From Suillus spraguei (Eukaryota; Basidiomycota; Agaricomycetes; Boletales; Suillaceae): DNA of 64,000 bases. Under the pieces are notes generated by a model. That model ran no database searches and had not been told where the DNA came from. It was given only the letters and a program-made list of their open reading frames with translations. The stretch covers positions 1 through 64,000 of the forward strand of contig JABCPU010000327.1 in the NCBI GenBank assembly GCA_016800925.1. The letters are read 5' to 3'. Shown piece by piece: positions 37,970 through 49,653 of the stretch. How positions within the stretch are numbered: the first letter of the stretch is position 1; every line of letters starts with the position of its first letter. The translations under genes were made by a program, and so were the position numbers.

Positions 37970-38245
37970 CAAACCCTTCAGCCTCTGGTGTGGTGCTAGA
38001 GTTCATTCCTGGCAGATGGTTACAGCATTGGATGAGAAGATACTTCATCTGTGGGACTTGGAAAGAGGTGCCATGTTGAAGAAGGGGGAGGCAGTATCAT
38101 GAGATGGACAGTTGATAGCAAGTGGTAATGAAGGCAGAGAGGTCATCTGGCATGAAGAAACTGGTGAATCACTTACCAAATCACGTGCTCTGATACAGAA
38201 CAAGTGTGATGTATATACTATATGTGAAAATGTCAATAGTCAGTA
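37970..38245 (+). pseudogene. WD40-repeat gene relic
   Basis: Reads ALDEKILHLWDLERGAMLKK, a stop where the next blade begins, then DGQLIASGNEGREVIWHEE and TGESLTKSRALIQNK. This matches the blade pattern (DGQxIASG..xxEVIxWxxxTGESLT) of WD40 proteins abundant in mushrooms. Only about two blades are left; it is in-frame apart from the stop. Confidence 0.5.
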
Positions 38246-38595
38246 GTTGCCTTTAAAAAGGCTAAAGGCAGAGTACAAATCCTGAAGGTCAGTCTGAAGT
38301 GCCATGCGAGCCTCCAGACAAGATTCAAAGCCAATGTGAATGTCGAGGACCCAGAAGTGAGAGCAGAAGTGGTATTCTGTGTCAGCCAAGGTATGAGGCT
38401 GACACAGAATTTAGTCTATGCGTGATTAAGTAAGGAGGCGCAATGCACCTTTGTTCTGACCTATGTCAGAAGTCAAGTCTCTAGTCATTATTTCAGTAGT
38501 AACTCATTGTCTTCTCTATTTCTTACTGCCATTCTTTGCAAGACTACAGTCATTACTATGCCATTTTCACAGAAGACCCTAATCTCATAGTCACT
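38246..38595. other. Gap between WD40 relic and gag-like relic
   Basis: No gene. Holds the perfect inverted repeat 38374-38387 / 38397-38410 (14-base arms, 9-base loop). Confidence 0.4.
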
Positions 38596-39440
38596 CCCAA
38601 TTATGAAGCTGCAGAATTGGAGGAAGCATGAGCTCAGCTCATAAATGATACCACTGACAACCAGCAAGCAGCAGTCATTTTGGCTAACATTTGGCAAATT
38701 CAGAATGAAGTTGACAAACATATGTGGGCAACTAGATGTGAAGGCAAAGCTTTAGAAGTAGAAGCTGAGCATAGAGAAGCTGCTGCCCAAGAGGCTAAAC
38801 GTGAACAAGAGCTAAGAGCACAGCAAGAAGTAGCTATTCAGGAAGAACATAAGAAGAACAAATCAAAGTATGCACCAATATGAGACATTGAAGTGCCATC
38901 TGACCCCATCATCCTCCCATGTCAGTATGCCATTCGAAAGATGAAGTTCAGAGAATATTGCGAGCTGTTCTACTTTACAAACAATGGACCAGAAGAAGCA
39001 TCCTGTTCCACTTTCACAGCAGATGAGGAACGCCCTAGTCATGATGCCCACTGCAGATGGTTTGCACAAATGGATTCCCGCTAGCACTATGAGGGATCCT
39101 AAAGTGCAAATCATCAAGGACAAAAACCTAACTTGGGAACAATTCAACGAAGCAGTGCCACGCATGGTGACTCTCATGAAAGAAAACGACTGGCCAGAGG
39201 ATAGAGTCAACATGTACATCTCTTTCTGGTCAGTGCTGCAGAACCACAAGTGGTGCCATGACTCTAATGCCCACAAACAATGAGCCCTCCTGCTCTACCA
39301 AGCACAGCAAAGAAGACACTGGCATCTTGCAGCAGGTAGCTCCAATAGCTGGAGCTTGGCAAGAATCAATCAGGATCTGCTAAACGAAGTGTGTGAAACA
39401 ATTTTCAATCAATTTAGGATGCAGCAACTAGCTATTCAGG
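38596..39440 (+). pseudogene. gag-like gene relic of a retroelement
   Basis: A helical charged stretch (AEHREAAAQEAKREQELRAQ, then KKNKSKYAPI) is followed by a stop. Then come VPSDPIILPCQYAIRKMK and EYCELFYFTNNGPEEAS, and after a frame change WIPASTMRDPKVQIIKDKNL and TWEQFNEAVPRM, WPEDRVNMYISFW, a further stop, then LLYQAQQRRHWHLA. This order (hydrophobic LPxxYAIxK..EYxExxYFT, then LxWxQFxxA, then WPxxxxxMxxxFxxxLxxH) is what I know from gag-like proteins accompanying mushroom retroelements with an RT. Several stops and shifts make it defunct. The RT-like fragment starting at 40790 may be its other half. Confidence 0.5.
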
Positions 39441-39654
39441 TATGTCTCTCACTCACCCCTCAATAATTACATAACAGTTTCTCAATGCCTTTCATACTCT
39501 CCCTCCTCCCAAACACCCCCCCCCTACTCTCTCTACAAATGTTTGGCATCATGCCCAAACAACCCCAACCCTGCCAATTCTCCCATTTCCTTCCCTCCCA
39601 GACATCATATTCCCTATAACCTGAAACCTATCACCACCAGACAACATGTTCCGT

Positions 39655-40610
39655 TGTAATGAACATATGTATTGGCGCTGGGCTTAAAAACCCCATCTTT
39701 TGACACTCGTCTCACGTCTACAGGAGTTACCACTTGTCCATGGCCATCTTACCCCTTTAGCATTACCGGCGGCATCCCACACTTACCGCACACCATACCG
39801 ACTGCTGCACCACACTCCATGTACCCATGTCCTCCCATGTCCTTGCTGTGTCCACATAGCTCCATTTGGTGCATCATTTGTTTTATGTTTATTATCACTG
39901 ATTCCATGGCAAGCCTTATTACATGTTGCCTCGTGCCGCAGCGCCTCACGCTATGTTTACTTATGGTGGTTACTATACTCCAGTGCTACTGATCTTGCCT
40001 AGAGTATTCTGAGTACATACAATTTAGGATATAAGCACCGCATACCCCACACAATACAGTACCTGATTTTACACCATTGCACGTACTATAGGTCAGGATT
40101 ATTGTCTAGCTCTGGATCTACCCAGTAGTGGACTGAGTCTTTAAAGTTCTTGATCGCTCGTTAATCTATTACACTCGTTCTCCGTTACCGCTGGACTCTT
40201 GACTGTTACTTTGACTGAACTTCTCACACACTGCTACTTTACCGCTAAAAGTACTGCGGACTTCTTTACTGTTTCTTTGCACCGCTCGCAACCTTACCAC
40301 TACTGCTGCTATCATTGCTTGACATTGCTTGCTCGACGCAACTGATACTGACTATATCTCAACCACAGTAGCACCGCTACACATGATGCTAGTTCTGGCA
40401 GCATCATCGCTGACCGCGGCAACTTACCGCTGACCACGACACTTCATTCGCACATAAGTTTGACTTGAACTTGACCATACTAATAGGCATCCCCCTTTAG
40501 GGTCGAATGCTCTTGTTCTCACAAGTGAAGCAGACTAGACAGAGTGCAAGACTCACATACTAGCTTAGGCCATGGTTTATCTACCGCCCAGGCTAGGTTG
40601 TATCTTTACA
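39655..40610 (+). mobile_element. LTR-like repeat of about 0.95 kb, copy 1
   Basis: Similar throughout to 43810-44767 in the same orientation. Begins TGTAATGAACATAT and ends TTGTATCTTTACA (TG...CA). Both copies have GGATATAAGC, a TATA-like element, at comparable depth. No 5-bp target duplication is visible beside either copy. Either a solo LTR or the left LTR of an element spanning to 44767. Confidence 0.6.
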
Positions 40611-40789
40611 CTGTGCACTGTCATAACACAAATGCTCCAGCCATTGCGTGCCAACCCTCCCTACCGTGGCCATCATGTGCCCAACCTCACCACTCACAGA
40701 CCCATGCTACAGCAACAGCTGAGCTGAGTAGACCCCAGCAGCATCCCTCATATTTCAATAACTCCCAGAAGTGCTCCCTGCCTGCCTGC

Positions 40790-41460
40790 CTTGCCAGAAC
40801 ACAAGTATAATGAAAAGCCTAAGTCATTTTGGGAACACAGCACCCCTCTCCCATGTTGCTCAGTCTGTCTTGGTTGCAACCCTCATTGCACCATCGACTG
40901 CGCTGCCACCCTCACATGGGATGGCAAACACAGCACTGTCTCAGAGCACATTAATAAGACACTTTGGACCAAAGAAGGCAAGCAGTTATGGATGGCATGG
41001 CAGTGGGAGGAAGGATGTGACAGCACCAGACATGACTCGTGACACATTTGCTCAGGTTGTGGAGGAGCACAGAAAGCTTAATCCCATCATGCCTTACAAG
41101 GCAGAGGCTTGTACCAGAGAGCTCAATCACTTTCAACTTATGCCTGAATTTGCTAAGATTCCAGAAGGTCTCTGTTTTGGTTTTAAATTAAATTTTCCTA
41201 CCATACTATCCACTCAAGTTCCACCTAATAGACAGTCTGCTTGCACACACAAAGAACAATTTGACTCTAGCATACAGAAAGAACTACAAAAATATTGTTA
41301 CCTAGGACCCTTTACCACTAACACTCTTTTAAATCTCATAGGACCATTCCAGTCCTCCCCTCTTTCTATTATCCCAAAGCCTGGCAAGCCAGGAAAGTTT
41401 AGACTTATACAGAATTTCTTGTTCCCGCACTCCACTGACACTCTTTCCCTAACCCATACA
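40790..41460 (+). pseudogene. Reverse-transcriptase fragment of a retroelement
   Basis: Reads LMPEFAKIPEGLCFGFKLNF and, further on, a segment ending LGPFTTNTLLNLIGPFQ. It continues SSPLSIIPKPGKPGKFRLIQ. The pattern GPFQSSPxxxIPKPxKxGKFRxIQ is the start of a reverse-transcriptase domain of the type seen in DIRS/Ngaro-like and related mushroom elements. The rest of the domain, including the catalytic YxDD, is missing: downstream sequence becomes AT-rich and unrelated. Confidence 0.55.
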
Positions 41461-42327
41461 TGTTACAGTTCTATCTTTACTCCTTCTATCACATTCCATA
41501 ACATTCTATCATACAATTCCTTTATCTTTTTCTCATTGGTTCTTCATTATTTAATCTCAGCTTCAATATTCTATCTCCGCTTCAATTACCTTAAATATTC
41601 AGATACCATCTTGAGTTCCTATTTCTTTAACTTGACCTATGCAGACCAGAGCCTGCAATCTACTGCTTTACTTGAACAACTCATTCTAAGGAGAACACTA
41701 GACTTTGAACTTTTGATTACTAAGACATTTGTATAACACTGAGTGTAACAAAAGGTCAAGTTACTTCATTACCTGCATTGCAGATGGCGAGTGGTGGTGG
41801 CATATTAGTAGGTAATCATTTTGAGCATTGTTGTTTTGTCCTACTTTTGCTGTGCATTATGATCTCATCCAAGACATTCTCATGGGAGGTGCCTTTAGCA
41901 ATCATGAATTAATATAGAATAGCATGGGACTTAGTAAAGAAGTCATGACCTATGGCAATGAGGGCCAACATAGGACAACAGTGCACCCCTCTCATACCTC
42001 TTTGATCCTCTCATTTTTCATCATGTATGTTTAGAATTAGAAGATTATCTGAGACTTTCCTATGGGGCATGCCTTTGGCACTCATCAACAGATCTAGAGT
42101 AGTATTACCTTTCATAACAAAAATATAATATGCTGACATTGCAGGAGACACGCTCAGCAGCACACTCTTCTCAAATCTTGTAGATTGTTATGTTTTTGCC
42201 TGATTCATATTTCAATTTAAGATGATATTTTAAACTTTTCCATATTAATTGTCCCTTGCAAACTGGTCAACAAACCTAGAACAGTATTAGACTTGGCAAT
42301 GTATTTCCTTCATATGAACATCCATGC
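41461..42327. other. Gene-free AT-rich region
   Basis: No gene. Probably eroded body of the retroelement whose RT fragment precedes it. Confidence 0.35.
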
Positions 42328-43066
42328 TGTCATATACCATACATTTGATCTCAGATCTGATCTGATCAATCTTATCTCCATCCGGTCCACAGATCCAAAC
42401 CTGGACCATTCATCCAAAACTTCCTACTTCTCGTATTCTAACTCCACTAAGGACATCCACATCTATCTCCTTTCGGTATCTTTCCTGTGTCTGGTATTTC
42501 AGTTATCTTTACATTCTGTCCTGCATATTGATCTGTTACCTATGCTACATTTCCGACTTGCGCTTACTGAAATAATGTACATACTGATAGACTTCCATTA
42601 TACTTTATACATAGCCTTTGGACCTGGTTGATTGTACATCCCATTACCTATAGTATATAACCTACATACGAACCTCTGTAGAACCTTAGTTCGAATATCA
42701 TCTTAGATTTTGCTCATTCTGTTCCTCTGGACTTGAGTGCTTTCTGACTCTAGTCATCTTCTGAGACTTAGGATTGATTCCTATAGTCTATATCTCCAAC
42801 TCTACCTACAGGTAGTCTACTTTCATTAGTTTCTAGTTAAGGACTCTGTCTGATACTAGTCTTAAACCTTGTTCCGTTCCTATGTTCCAGATAACCTTTG
42901 GACATGACATATCCATTACCTTTGGACATCCAGATCCATCACGTGACCACCTTCGGATGTATATCCTCCTTCTGAAATAAAGGGCAATACTCAGGAAAGG
43001 GACACAGTGCACAAACTGAGGCCAAAGCCCTTCAGACCTTTTACCCCTTTGAGTATGGTCTTGACA
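42328..43066 (+). mobile_element. Solo LTR with perfect target duplication (family shared with 47007)
   Basis: Begins TGTCATATACCATAC and ends GGTCTTGACA (TG...CA), 739 bp. The five bases before (42323-42327) and after (43067-43071) are both CATGC, a perfect target-site duplication. Homologous along its whole length to 47007-47775. No internal region remains, so recombination between LTRs removed it. Confidence 0.85.
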
Positions 43067-43809
43067 CATGCAGAACATGGTATCTTGAGCATACCAAGAT
43101 ATGATTAATTGCATTCAAAATGCATCATCCCTACATAAGGTCAGATATTTCTATGTAGACCCTCCCTCCACATTTGTGGAGATTGTTGTAATTGCTATCA
43201 ATATATGGTCTAATATAATATTTTAATACATTCATCAGTTCACTGATGTTGGTGGCTCACTCAGGCTGGCAAGTGGCTCATGCTGATCATGACATGCTTG
43301 GCAGCCTGAGTGCACAACAACAGGTTCACCGTGTTGGGTACTTCATAACAAGGTAGGACATACCCAATAGATAGTGACCCAGTCAAACTCACTTAAGACA
43401 TTTCCTGAGCTTGGCTTACAAATTCCAAAATTAATGGGTAGACACAAAGGTGGTGATTAGCTTAAAGAAAGTATGATGAAAATGACAGCTGAAGCAATAC
43501 AAACTGAGCTATCTAGAAAGACAGACAGTTGCCTTCCTCGTCAACTTTGGCATCCGCAATCTCCCAGTCACCCAGATCATTGTCCCCAAATTGATCATCA
43601 TCATTGCACTCAGTTGCATCCATGTCTTTATATTTTGTTCCCCTTCTTCATCGCTATCATCACCTCTATCCCTCTCATCATCATTCTTGCAGATATCAAG
43701 GTCTCTATCCCAGTTCCCATATCCATTCTCTTCTGGTTCTGGGCTACCATGAAGTCTGCATTGGTGTCTTTCGTCATCTCCTGCAGGACCTTAGGATGCC
43801 CAATTCTGT
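43067..43809. other. Gene-free region with an imperfect hairpin
   Basis: No gene. Arms 43255-43273 and 43297-43315 pair over about 16 of 19 positions around a 23-base loop. A short frame at 43473-43814 is low in complexity and unconvincing. Confidence 0.4.
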
Positions 43810-44767
43810 TGTAATGAACATATTGGTGCTGGCCTCGAAACCCTATCTTTTAGCACTCGTCTCACATCTATAGGAGTTTCCACTTGTCCAAAGGCTGTCT
43901 TACTCCTTTAGTGCATACTGGCGGCATCACACACTTACCACACACCATACCAACTGCCGCACCATGTTCCACATAGTGATGTCCTTCCATGTCCTTGCCT
44001 CATCCACATAGCTCCATTTGGTGCATAGTTTGTTTTATGTTCATTATCACTGATTCCATGGCAAGTCTTATTACATGTTGCCTCGTGCCACAGCTGCCTC
44101 ACGCTATGTTTACATAGCGGCAGTTATTTCTCTTGAGCGCTACTGATTTCACCTAATGCATCCTGAGTACATACAATATAGGATATAAGCACTGCATACC
44201 CCACACAATACAGTACCTCATTTTCACCATACTATAGGTCAGGATTAGTGTCTAGCTCTGGATCTACCCAGTAGTAGACTTAGTCTTTAAAGTTCTTTAT
44301 CACTCATTAATCAATATCGCTCATTCACCATTACCGCTGGTATACCACTAGATTCTTGACCCCTATCTTGACTGGACTTCACGCTCACTGCTACTTTACC
44401 GCTGAAAGTACTGCAGACTTCTTTTCTGTTTCTTCGCACCGCTTGCACCTTACCGCAACTGCTAACATTATCACTCAACATCGCTCGCTCGATGCAACGT
44501 TTCCAAGCATTGTTTCGACCATGGAAGTACCACTACATATGATGCTAGTTCAGGCAGCATCTTCGCTAGCTGCAGCAGCTTACCGCTGACTACGATGCTT
44601 TATTCACACAATTGGTTTGACTCAAACTTGACTATACTAACAGGCATCCCCCTTTAGGGTTGAACACTCTTATTCAACAAGTGAAGCAGACTAGACAGAG
44701 CGCAAGACCACACATACTAACTTAGGAGGTAGTTTATCTACAGCCCAGGTTAGGTTGTATCTTTACA
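43810..44767 (+). mobile_element. LTR-like repeat of about 0.95 kb, copy 2
   Basis: Partner of 39655-40610; begins TGTAATGAACATATTGG and ends TTGTATCTTTACA. The two copies differ by many substitutions and small indels, so they are old. Direct orientation with 3.2 kb between leaves open whether they bracket one degraded element. Confidence 0.6.
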
Positions 44768-45493
44768 CCATAGTGCATGTAATGTATGAACATATCTTGG
44801 TCAACAAAGCTGAGATGTACAGGATTTGAGTAAGGACTATAAGATGGGGGCTTGCACTTACATGCTGACAAAATAAGCTTCCCAGTCATCTAAATCATCA
44901 CACCGACATGCAAATGTCTTACCATGGCGAAGGGAGCAGGTTCCTTGCCCAGAATTAAATGCCGGAATCAAGTGCATGCCACAGATGACCTAACCAGGAT
45001 CTAAAAACCCAAAGGCATCACAATTAGACTCTTCAACGAACACCACCTTCAGAAGTCGAGTGCAGCTCATCCCCAACTGGTTGTCAGTCAAGGGTGCCAG
45101 CCACCTAATGTACAGAAACTTGAGTGAGCACTTTCTAGTTGGACCTTCAACATTCAGCCATGCATCTATGTGATAGATACCCAGGATGTGAGCATACCAG
45201 TAAGGATGCTTGGGCTTCATTTCCCCAGACAATACCATGACATTGCAGTGCATCCAAGGATTAATTGTGTTGTATTCTCTTCAAAAATCATACATTGTGT
45301 AACAGACCTGTGATGATGAACAGTCCTATAACTAGCAAAACTTGTGAACCACATGACTTACCTGCATTGTTTGTACTGAGTACAGCCTATTATCTGAGAT
45401 TATGACCAAATTGCACTCCTCGTCTGTGAACGCATGGTCACAATAGCTGATATCAAAATTTCCAAGTTGGTATAGTATGTGGTCCTTAAGTTT

Positions 45494-46381
45494 TGTTACA
45501 AAAACACCTTCTTGTGCCCCTACTATCATTTTTCCTCCTATGCGTTGCCGTCTACTCTCATCCCGACGAGGCTTCTATCCTCATCCTCCACTACCTCATC
45601 TGGCTTGCCATCATCACTCCCTACCTCGCCTATGCTCGTCTCCTCCATCATCATTGAACACACCCTCTTCGCATGCCTTCTACCTCCTTCGCGCCTATAC
45701 ACGCCTCTCTTGCTTCGCATGCTTCAAGTGCCTCCTCTGCGCTCATCGCATTACCTTGCGCTTCAACACGCACACTCGCTCGGTTCATGGGAACCCCCTG
45801 TCTACATTCAAGGACATCTTGGTATCGTGTTATGCTTTATCCTTTTACCGTTTACCTTTCTTGACTTGTGCGTCGCCTCATTGGCTTGTACTCTTTATAC
45901 CTTCAGCTCTGCACTTATGACCCCTTCATGCACATGTGCATTCTCATTGGTTGATACACCTCTGACTCGTTCACGAGCATGCGTCCTCTTATTGGCTATC
46001 TGACTTCATACTTAATTCAGCGATACTTATGTATTCGTGCTCTGCTTCAATCTTACGTATAAATACACACAGATAGCCTTTGTACTTCTTTAACTTGAAT
46101 CTACTTGATCTTTGACCCTGAACTTCCTTTCAATAAGCTTTTCATAAGCTTATCATCTCTATTCAAACTTCGTAGAAGCTCATCGCTTCTACGTCTTTGA
46201 TCATCATCAAGAACCTTGTCCCTGTGACATAGGTCATGAGACAGCGCATAGCGCCCACCTCCAACCAACGCAACTAGCGCACTCTGCGCTAGGGGACCGA
46301 TACGCACGGGCTGCCACTCTTGATAGAGCGCCTGTCGCAGACACCACTCAAGTTCATTAGCGCCTGGCTAGGTTGCTAACA
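45494..46381 (+). mobile_element. Solo LTR with perfect target duplication, inserted in the KDZ pseudogene
   Basis: Begins TGTTACAAAAACACC and ends GGTTGCTAACA, 888 bp. Flanking 45489-45493 and 46382-46386 are both AGTTT, a perfect 5-bp target duplication. It contains TATAAATA near 46058. Removing it with one copy of the duplication restores a continuous transposase frame (IPKLKDHILYQ), direct proof of insertion into that gene. Confidence 0.9.
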
Positions 46382-47006
46382 AGTTTTGGTATGAACTCCT
46401 ATAAGTTTAAGTGAGTAAGAGGAACAAGGATCAGAGGCCTGAACGTACTACTAGGGCTGGATCATCAGCATGATCCTGAAGGATACTAAAAATATACAGT
46501 GAAGTGTTGTGGCTAAGTGTGGGTATATAGTAGTGATCTTTCAATCCTGCAGGCAACTCAACCAGCACTGGCTTGCTAGTGTAGGGATCACAGACTGTTT
46601 CTGCCACTTGCCAAAGGATGCGATGACAACACTCATGCTTGGCTAATTGCACCAGGGTATCCAGTTTGCTAGTCAGTGGATAGAACACTTTGAGCACTCT
46701 ATGCACTAACTCTCCCTAGCCAGAAACAAAATTGAGACAAAAAGCTGTGAGTAACAGAAATGTACATATAATTTGTGATGTAAATGAGTCTATAGTCCCA
46801 AAGAGCCGGATCATTAGTAGGTAATATTCCATTGCGTGGAATTTGTAAGTATTCAAATTGAATTTTTTGACCTTTCAGCCACCACTTGCGGCATCTGGTT
46901 TGTCCAAACCTGAGCGAGCAGTGTTGTGCTCGCAAGTAGCCTTTTCCTTAGGTAACTCCATAGTGGTGAATGGGGTGCAGGTAGAATCCCAGAATCTGCG
47001 CAGCTG

Positions 47007-47775
47007 TGTCATATACCATACTTCTAATCTCAGATCCGACCATATCCGATCAGATCCGATCATTTCCATATCCGTCCGGTCCACAGATCCTGTCCGGACC
47101 ACCCATCCGAATGTACTCACTTCTCGCACCTTAACTCCCTTGTGTATATCTGCGTCTATCTCCTTTCGTCATTCCTCCTGTTTCTGGTATTCCGGCTGTT
47201 TATATTTCCGTCCTGTGTTACTGATCCGTTTCCTGTGTTCATTTCCGATTCATGCTTACTGATCCGCTGTGCATTAACTAATAGACTTCCATTACACTTC
47301 GTACATAGCCCTCGGTCCCGGACTTGCTGATTATCTGTCTTAGATACTTACAGTATATAAACCACTTGTAGATCTCCGTAGAACCTTAGTTTGAATATCA
47401 TCTTAGATTCTACTCATTCTGTTTCCTCCGGACTTAAGCTACTTTCCACTTTAAGTCACCTTGCGAGACTTAGGATTGATTCCTATAGTCTATATCTCCG
47501 ACTCTATCTTCGGATAGTCTACCTCCGTTAGTTTCTAGTTAGGAACTTGTTCCGAAGCTAGCCTTAATCTCTGTCCTCTTCTTACATTCCGAATAACCTT
47601 CGGACGTATCATATCCGATACCTTCGGACACCCGGATCCGTCATGCAACTCCTTCTGGGTCTTCGGACGAATAACTCCTCCCTGAAATAAGGGGCATTAC
47701 TCGAGAAAGGGGCACAGTGCACGAACTGAGGCCAAAGCCCTTCGGATCTCTCTACCCTTGAGTACAGTCTTAACA
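47007..47775 (+). mobile_element. Solo LTR with perfect target duplication, inserted in the KDZ pseudogene
   Basis: Begins TGTCATATACCATAC and ends CAGTCTTAACA, 769 bp. Flanking 47002-47006 and 47776-47780 are both AGCTG. Same family as 42328-43066. The transposase frame continues across the removal point (KCLSWQL to RFWDSTC on the minus strand). Confidence 0.9.
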
Positions 47776-48259
47776 AGCTGCCAGGATAGACACTTGAAGG
47801 TCTTGTCCAAAACCAATAAGGTGGTGTCCGAGTGCATCCTTAATTTTGCCAGAGCATGCCATTGTGCAAACCTGTACAGTAGTGACTGTATCATCTCATC
47901 ATGTCCTTTTGGGAAAAGGCCCTCGAAGACCAGAATAGCGCACCGAAAATAGGCTTCAGTAATAAGTATCCACAGCTCAAGTAGCTAGATAAACCTGCAA
48001 AATATCTTCAAAATCTCGAGCTGCAAGCCTCTTCATTTCAGAGGTGTTATTGGAAAATTGCCAAATGACTCCATTGCTGTATGAAGGAACTTGGAGAAAT
48101 CTGTGTTTGGGGGCTTTCAAGCAAGTAAGGGGGACAAAGCACAGGTGGACAGACCTGTTGTCAAGAGTTGTGACCAATGGATCTAGATGGAATTGGACAG
48201 GACATGAGGGCATCAGCATGAGGATCCAGTAAGGGTCCATGGAACAAGAACGGTTCCGC

Positions 48260-48548
48260 TGTAACAGACAAACTCAGGCTAACCTTAAAACAGTAGTTTT
48301 TGCATAGTGTCTCTTACTTAGGCTTTCCTTACCTTAGGTCCGCATTTTGGCTGATTACATAAGAACCTTACCTTGCACCAGTCTTTACACCACTTCACCA
48401 CTAGCAGTAGCAGTCAGAGACTTACTGTTTGAATGATAGTTTTACTCTTCTCTGAGCTCTGAGCCTTGGACCAGAAACCCTTGGGTTGAATAGCAGCTAG
48501 GCAGCATTTAACATATATCTGCACCCCAGTAGAGTTGTGTTACCCACA
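48260..48548 (+). repeat. LTR-like dispersed repeat, 289 bp, copy 2
   Basis: Partner of 36663-36950. Lies inside the KDZ pseudogene, between the part coding LDAEFLHAYHHG and the more C-terminal region, so it is a later insertion. No clear target duplication (TTCCGC before, CCACC after). Confidence 0.65.
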
Positions 48549-49653
48549 CCACCTTAGCGGAGTGAAAAGGCAATATGCTTGCTATAAGGGAATTATTTGG
48601 TTGCTGCCACAGACAGTAATGAGACACTTGTCAAAAATGGGGGTTTGACGGTCAGCATGACTTTGTTTGCTACACCATGATGATATGCATGAAGAAACTC
48701 TGCATCCAGTAAACATTTCCAACAGGTGTGAAATAGGTCCCACTGACAGTGAGCCTGAAGAGCCACCATGCCACTTTTTGATATTCAAGGCAAGTTGCTA
48801 AGAATGACCTTCACACTATTAGGAAGCTAAAAAAATCTATTGTAAGAAAAGCATACAATGCAGGAGATCAACATCATACTGAAGGTAAAAATCTGACCAA
48901 ATTGCACGCCCTGGATTTGAGTGCTGAGTATGCATACTTGGTAAGATTTCCAAAGTACAAGTAAAGGGGCCAAGCTTTGGCAGTTCTGAAGGCAGCAAGG
49001 TGAGTCGCATCAGAAAAGAACATGAGTCCGGCAATGATGCACTCCAGTGAGCAGCTGGGTTCTCTTGATTGCCTCTGCAGATTGTCCTGAGCTTTAAGCC
49101 AAGAGTCAGAAGTATAGAGCTCATCAAACAGCCATTCTTGATAGCCATCCAGGGGGTCTCTCCACAGGCACTTGAAGGAGAGAAGATTGAATGCATTGGC
49201 TTGAATATCAGTGAATGTGGAATGAATCACTCCCACAAGTGGCCAATAATGAAATCCAGAAACACTATACAGCTTCAATGGGTTGTCTGTTGACTTCATA
49301 GGTATGTTGAGGGTGATGTCGGTCTCTAACCAGTTGTCCAGAAAAGTGACAGTCTCATCTCCTCCACTAGCGTCCAATGCATGCAAACTCTTCCTCACTG
49401 AAAATCCATCTAGGTCCCTAGAATTAAAGTCATCTGCTTGAATCACATCTTTGACAAGGCAGGATACTTCAGCCTCAGATTTATTATGACTCCCAGAGTT
49501 TATCCATGTCACAAGGTGGTAGATGGTCATGTTGGAGAAGGGGTAGGGTGGTTCAGGAAGTGGGTCGGGTCTATGAGTACCATGAGTATTGTAAGTGGTT
49601 GGACAGGAATTAGCCAGTTGTGAAGAGGAAAGGAATTTATGTATCAGGCTCAA

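Larger units (their letters stand above)
44870..49653 (-). pseudogene. Plavaka-type (KDZ superfamily) DNA transposase pseudogene, interrupted by LTRs
   Basis: Minus strand. From the 5' side (49653) come PEPPYPFSNMTIYHLVTWIN, FHYWPLVGVIHS, DELYTSDSWLKAQDNLQR, CSLECIIAGLMFFSDATHLA and KAWPLYLYFGNLTKY. Next is a remnant of the catalytic region, LDAEFLHAYHHGV (about 48650). Then come FAQWHALAKLRMHSDTTLLV (47.85 kb), RFWDSTCTPF, NLNTYKFHAMEYYLLMIRLF, GELVHRVLKVFYPL, and a segment around the LTR at 45494 where both sides join as IPKLKDHILYQLGN. After that come FTDEECNLVIISDN, YWYAHILGIYHIDAWLN, FVEESNCDAFGFLDPG, a stop in place of a usual Gln, and MHLIPAFNSGQGT. This is the full order of Plavaka-type proteins. 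Stops, the 289-bp repeat and two solo LTRs have killed it. Confidence 0.75.

Noticed and set aside
45479..46003. Long plus-strand open frame (174 codons) rich in Ser, Leu and Pro
   Set aside because: It lies almost wholly inside a solo LTR with proven ends and target duplication, so coding is unlikely.
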